Of a stretch of DNA of 11,245 nucleotides, positions 8,084-11,245 are shown piece after piece (positions within the stretch are counted from its first letter, which is position 1; each line of letters starts with the position of its first letter). This stretch comes from Leucogyrophana mollusca (Eukaryota; Basidiomycota; Agaricomycetes; Boletales), in contig MU266851.1 in the NCBI GenBank assembly GCA_021014945.1, positions 1 through 11,245 on the forward strand, in the 5' to 3' direction. A program made the translations under genes and the position numbers. The notes under the pieces are model-generated. The model ran no database searches. It was not told the origin of the DNA and saw only the letters and a program-made list of their open reading frames with translations.

Positions 8084-8987
8084 ATGTGGAACGATACTTT
8101 CGTGGAGGACGCCAGGGACAACGATATCATTATTCTGTACGTTCCATCCCCCCGTTCTGTGAGGTAAACTCACTTATTCTCAGCGTTATGGGTGCAACAG
8201 GGGCAGGAAAGAGCAGTGTGCGTTCGTCCCCGATTTCTGGTCACTCTTGCTAACTCTGCCGGATGCGTATAGTTCATCAATGCTGTAGCTGGGAAAGACG
8301 CTCTCACGGTTTGCCACAGCCCAACCGCGCAATCTGCAATAATTGAACATGTCATTGTCCCACATCCCGACGACGCTCACCGTCGTGTCGTCTTCGTCGA
8401 GACTCCTGGCTTTGATGATACATACCTTGATGACTCCGAGATTTTGAGGTACACTGCCGGCTGGCTGGCTGATTCGTGAGTTACGCAGTCTCTGATACCG
8501 CCACGGACACTCACTATGTGTCAGGTACAACATGAAGAAGGAAATCACAGGGATAATTTATCTCCATGAAATTACGCAAACCCGCAATCCGTCGGAGACC
8601 TTCCGTGCCATACAACTCCTATGTGGCGAATCTGTCTACCGAAATATGGTTTTGGCGACCACGAAGTGGTCCAATGTCGCAGAAGCTAGGGGCAAGGAGC
8701 GCGAAGGGCTCCTATGCGCTTCATGGAAGGGCATGCTCGATCTGGGCTCAAGTATGTGCCGGTTTCTCGGCACACGAGACTCTGGTTGGGACATCGTCCT
8801 TTTGCTCCTCGACAAGCAGCCCATTTTACTTCAAATTCAAGCCGAGATGCGTGGGCAGAGATCTCGTTTAGCCCAAACGCACGCGCACATTATGTTAGTT
8901 CAGAAGGAGAAGAAAGCGAAGCGGAGGAAGAACACTTGGAGTTGGATAGCCCGCTTGTGGTCGTTATTTTCTCGCTCGAGGCGGTAA
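8084..8987 (+). CDS. AIG1/GIMAP-like P-loop GTPase (G domain-containing protein)
   Basis: Four exons join in frame: 8084-8136, 8184-8217, 8273-8475 and 8525-8987. The introns are 47, 55 and 49 nt; the second has a textbook CTAAC branch point. The product has 250 residues and is predicted to bind and hydrolyse GTP. The G1 P-loop GATGAGKSS is at residues 21-29, with a probable G2 Thr around 47. G3 is ETPGFDD at 72-78, with Glu where the family normally has Asp. A helix follows with GIIYLHEITQTR (106-117), and G4 is TTKWS at 142-146, the form used by this fungal family rather than NKxD. The start is the first in-frame ATG; the protein begins only about 14 residues before the first strand, shorter than usual. 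The last ~28 residues are a polybasic run (KEKKAKRRK) followed by a tryptophan-rich amphipathic stretch ending at the C-terminus, which could bind a membrane. The donor after GKSS interrupts the P-loop exon. The gene is flanked on both sides by copies of a long repeat. Confidence 0.9.
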
Positions 8988-9006
8988 CGAAACTTCGCTA
9001 TAGTCA

Positions 9007-9368
9007 ATGGGCCGGACCCACGGTTTCTACATGCCCGACGTCTACGCTCACTTCGATCAATTTGCCTCGAACGACAACAGGAACCATATCCCGGAAGGTA
9101 TCCGTCGAAGATGGAATGCTTGCGGTCGGCGCCGAGTACTGACGCGACAGTGTGGGAGCAGCCACACGGCTTGTGCGCAGGGTTGCGGTATGACTTGTAC
9201 GTGGGATTGCCGTGTTTAATGAGGGAAGGTACGCCTCTGTGCGAGCACCTCCCTTTCGCGCGTCACATAATGGAGAACTTTGACATCGGGCGGGTGCTGG
9301 AGAAGGACGTAGGTAGGGCCGGGGGAAGGGTGAGGACGAGGCTCGAGTGGGTGACGCTGGGGCGATGA
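9007..9368 (+). CDS. Small two-exon gene, hypothetical protein
   Basis: Two exons, 9007-9097 and 9151-9368, join across a 53-nt intron with donor GTATCC, branch CTGAC and acceptor CGACAG. The result is an unbroken 102-residue protein ending at TGA 9366-9368. The N-terminal part reads MGRTHGFYMPDVYAHFDQF; after the junction come WEQPHGLCAG, YDLYVGLPCL, CEHLPFARHIMENFDIG and a C-terminal RTRLEWVTLGR. It looks like a compact mixed alpha/beta fold, with no signal peptide and no membrane segment. I do not recognise it. The splice fits because both flanking frames are protein-like and both stop or shift without it. It starts 19 bases after the GTPase stop codon, so it may be the 3' end of a larger gene, an extra 3' exon set, or a tightly packed separate gene. 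An eroded copy of a longer protein's C-terminus is the main alternative. Confidence 0.55.
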
Positions 9369-9629
9369 GAATGAAACTTTGTCATTCGAGCGTGTACCAC
9401 GCCCTAAGTCACTGGAACGCACCTGTGGCCTCGAAAGCCACGAGGACCGTTGGACAGAAAGGCCCTGGACCAACAGGGAAGTAACATGTTTGAGCGACGT
9501 GCTCGCTCTCCCAATTCGCTTTCCCTGCGCCAGCGTGACATTCGAATACAGAAGGCATACGGCGAATGGAGTAAGCGTTTGTTATATGGAGAGGAGGGAT
9601 GGTTGGGAGGAGGCGAGAGCTTGTAGGCA
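9369..9629. other. Short spacer between hypothetical gene and repeat copy B
   Basis: I see no feature I can support here beyond possible 3' flank of the small gene. Open frames on both strands overlap each other and none has a domain. Confidence 0.5.
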
Positions 9630-10490
9630 AGTCGAGCCCGCGTCACTGTGGTATATAGTCATCCCGACTTTTATTCTCGGGTCTGGTCTCGCGAAACGAC
9701 AATCGCGCAGCCAGCCAGCCCTTCACTCCGCGCTCCCGATCCAGTCCGGAGAGAGGGAAATTTCACCCGAGTTTACTTGGGAGGAGTCGGGCAGTGATCG
9801 AAATTGAGAGTCGTACATATAACACACACTTTAAGCTACCTGTTCTGTTTGTGTCGGGGGGCGGCAAGGCATGCTGCTGGCGACATACATGCTGTCGATA
9901 ATCGATTGGGCGGGTGACTGAAACAACAGAGGGTCGGGGGTGGGCGCACGACGTATGAGCACGACAGTGAATGGCAACGGAATGCCGGTATGGAGGTGAA
10001 ACGGAACGATGACCACATGGTCATTTGGTTGACAGAACAGAGCGAAAAACGATGGTAGCAAGCAGTGGAGAGGCACATGAACGGCGATGGAGACGAGAGG
10101 AATGGGTGTGAGTTTGGCGGTAGTGGATCATGGAGGTGAGCAGTGGTACGAGAGGAGGTGGGCCGAGAGCGCTGCCGGGTGCCGTCCTCTGCATGAAGCA
10201 CGCGTCTACCGTATTAGTTTTCCCATCATTTCCTCGTCCAGGTGCTGGTGAGGATTCGGGAAGGGATAGCGTGGTTGAGGAGCGTGGAGACGAAGAGCGC
10301 GTTTTCAGTGTAGTGGAACGCGTTGTCCATGGAGAAACGTGTTATCGGCGGAATAACTCCGGTGAGCGAGTGGTGTGCAGGGCGCGGGTACGACATTAAT
10401 TGTAAGAGGCGGGGCCAATACACCAGCAGTACTTGGCGAAGGTGGTGGGAGCACAGGGAGGGCCGTGGGTGGCGGTGCAGTGGGGTTCGG
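9630..10490 (+). repeat. Long dispersed direct repeat, copy B
   Basis: This is the partner of 6720-7440. It carries two extra segments absent from copy A: about 90 bases around 9845-9945, rich in G and including TCGATAATCGATTGG, and about 120 bases around 10235-10360. The two copies lie about 2.9-3.1 kb apart and bracket the GTPase gene, the small hypothetical gene and the minus-strand remnant. I see no long-terminal-repeat ends, primer-binding site or polymerase between the copies. Confidence 0.8.
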
Positions 10491-11031
10491 CTTGCGCGCC
10501 ATTCTGCGTGATCTAAACCACGAGTGTCAACCCCAGTTCCCCCGCATTTCGGTCGTCCTCCCAAATAAGTTATTCGGCCAGTTACATCTCTTTGTCTTCG
10601 GGCATCCTGTTGTTGAACCTCGGATGGTGAGCTCAGATACCGTATGCCCTGCGAGAGGTAAGTACGATTTTCATTCGTTATCGATTCTTTCAGGCACTTC
10701 ATACATACAGTATCACAGCTTTACTATCAAGTTTTTCTCGTCTCTCCCTGGTGCAATTGTGGTGTCGGGACGCTCGTTTAGCACTTATGCGTGACATCCA
10801 CGATTCTTGCTACCATCTTCCGTCTAGCCTACCCGTTGTGAGGTCGACGCTGCTGCAAAGAATGATGTGCATCTCATACAAACTCGTTCTGCGAGGGATG
10901 ATTGCATGACAAAAATAGAGGTCATAGCATGGAGGTGCGTTTTCGTCCTTTCCCATCAGCATTGCCTACCCTTCTTGGATGCTTCGTGCACACCGCAGCG
11001 CCTCTTCCTCGTTTACTACTCAAGCACAAAC
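10491..11031. other. Unassigned stretch and probable promoter of the right-edge gene
   Basis: No complete gene is supported. A possible 36-nt intron begins with a perfect GTAAGT near 10660 and ends TTTCAG near 10695; the + strand frame is open on both sides (RISVVLPNKLFGQLHLFVFG before it), but the translation is not recognised and 36 nt is at the low limit for an intron. The last 40 bases before 11032 are pyrimidine-rich and end CAAACATG, a typical leader for the gene that starts there. Confidence 0.35.
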
Positions 11032-11245
11032 ATGCCCCGGTTTCAATGGCGGGGAAAAGTACGCGGCGTATCAACCCTTCACACTGTAAATAACATGTCT
11101 CACAGGCTAAGACCTCCCCAAAATCGTCCACGCAAGAGACCCAAAGTCACGAAAACACCTTAGCTGTTTTATCCGGTGTGATAGCGGTCCTGGACACCAC
11201 CAAGGACCTTGTCCCTATCGACATAGCCAAGGGCGTCCTTTCGAC
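11032..11245 (+). CDS. N-terminal exons of a possible STAND/NACHT (NLR-like) protein, cut by the window edge
   Basis: Exon 1 (11032-11058) encodes MPRFQWRGK. A 47-nt intron (GTACGC...CACAG, 11059-11105) joins it in phase 0 to an open second exon that runs off the end of the window at 11245. About 55 residues are visible: a basic, Ser/Thr-rich start (AKTSPKSSTQETQSHENT), then an amphipathic helix LAVLSGVIAVLDTTKDLVP and IDIAKGVLS. From family knowledge, a short basic tail followed by helices with a 'DLVP' turn is how many mushroom NACHT/STAND proteins begin, before the helical N-terminal domain and the nucleotide-binding domain. Neither the NACHT Walker motifs nor any effector domain is in the window, so the family call is inference. 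An out-of-frame ATG at 11047 (MAGKST) would give only a 15-codon frame. Confidence 0.55.

Noticed and set aside
9379..9807. 142-codon + strand frame entering repeat copy B
   Set aside because: A short stretch (SLW.IVI.TFI.G.GLAK) is shared with copy A, but indels break the frame in copy A soon after, so it follows from the nucleotide repeat rather than protein selection.
6720..10490. The flanking repeats as long terminal repeats of a retrotransposon
   Set aside because: Between them are spliced host-like genes and no reverse transcriptase, integrase or primer-binding site; the copies are also unequal and strongly diverged.
10226..10702. 158-codon minus-strand frame
   Set aside because: It crosses the end of repeat copy B, is rich in Arg/Pro/Ser without structure, and has no counterpart frame in copy A.

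Overview
The window looks like nuclear DNA from a mushroom-forming basidiomycete (Agaricomycetes). The coding regions are cut by short GT-AG introns of 43-56 nt with tight branch-point/acceptor sequences. The recognisable proteins belong to families expanded in that group: a DUF6535 multi-pass membrane protein, an AIG1/GIMAP-like P-loop GTPase with a TTKW motif, and the start of what may be a STAND/NLR-type protein. There are no bacterial operons, ribosome binding sites or CRISPR arrays, and I saw no rRNA or tRNA gene.

Layout. 1-1148: a degraded copy of the C-terminal end of a DUF6535-type gene on the + strand (226-600) runs tail-to-tail towards the intact gene; a repeat fragment lies just upstream (96-230) and an eroded + strand remnant lies between the two (about 584-990). 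1149-4391 (-): an apparently intact four-exon DUF6535 gene of about 1,026 residues. 4400-5960: a divergent intergenic region with a TATA-like box, a short + strand frame that reads as coiled coil plus membrane segment, and pyrimidine-rich sequence with no convincing gene. 5969-6262: a 74-bp direct repeat whose two copies bracket a 26-bp-arm palindrome. 6562-7440 and 9630-10490: two diverged copies of a long non-coding-looking repeat in the same orientation.

The segment between the long repeats (7441-9630) holds a minus-strand remnant with one very good intron (7690-7732), a compact four-exon GTPase gene (8084-8987) and, 19 bases later, a small two-exon gene of 102 codons (9007-9368) that I do not recognise. 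At the right edge, 11032-11245 holds the first two exons of a gene whose start resembles fungal STAND/NACHT proteins; the diagnostic domains lie outside the window.

No shared pathway can be proven from this sequence. A GTPase of the GIMAP/AIG1 type, a candidate NLR start and a DUF6535 membrane protein, set among decayed paralogues and duplicated non-coding blocks, fits a fast-evolving accessory region. A role in self/non-self recognition or immunity is a hypothesis only.
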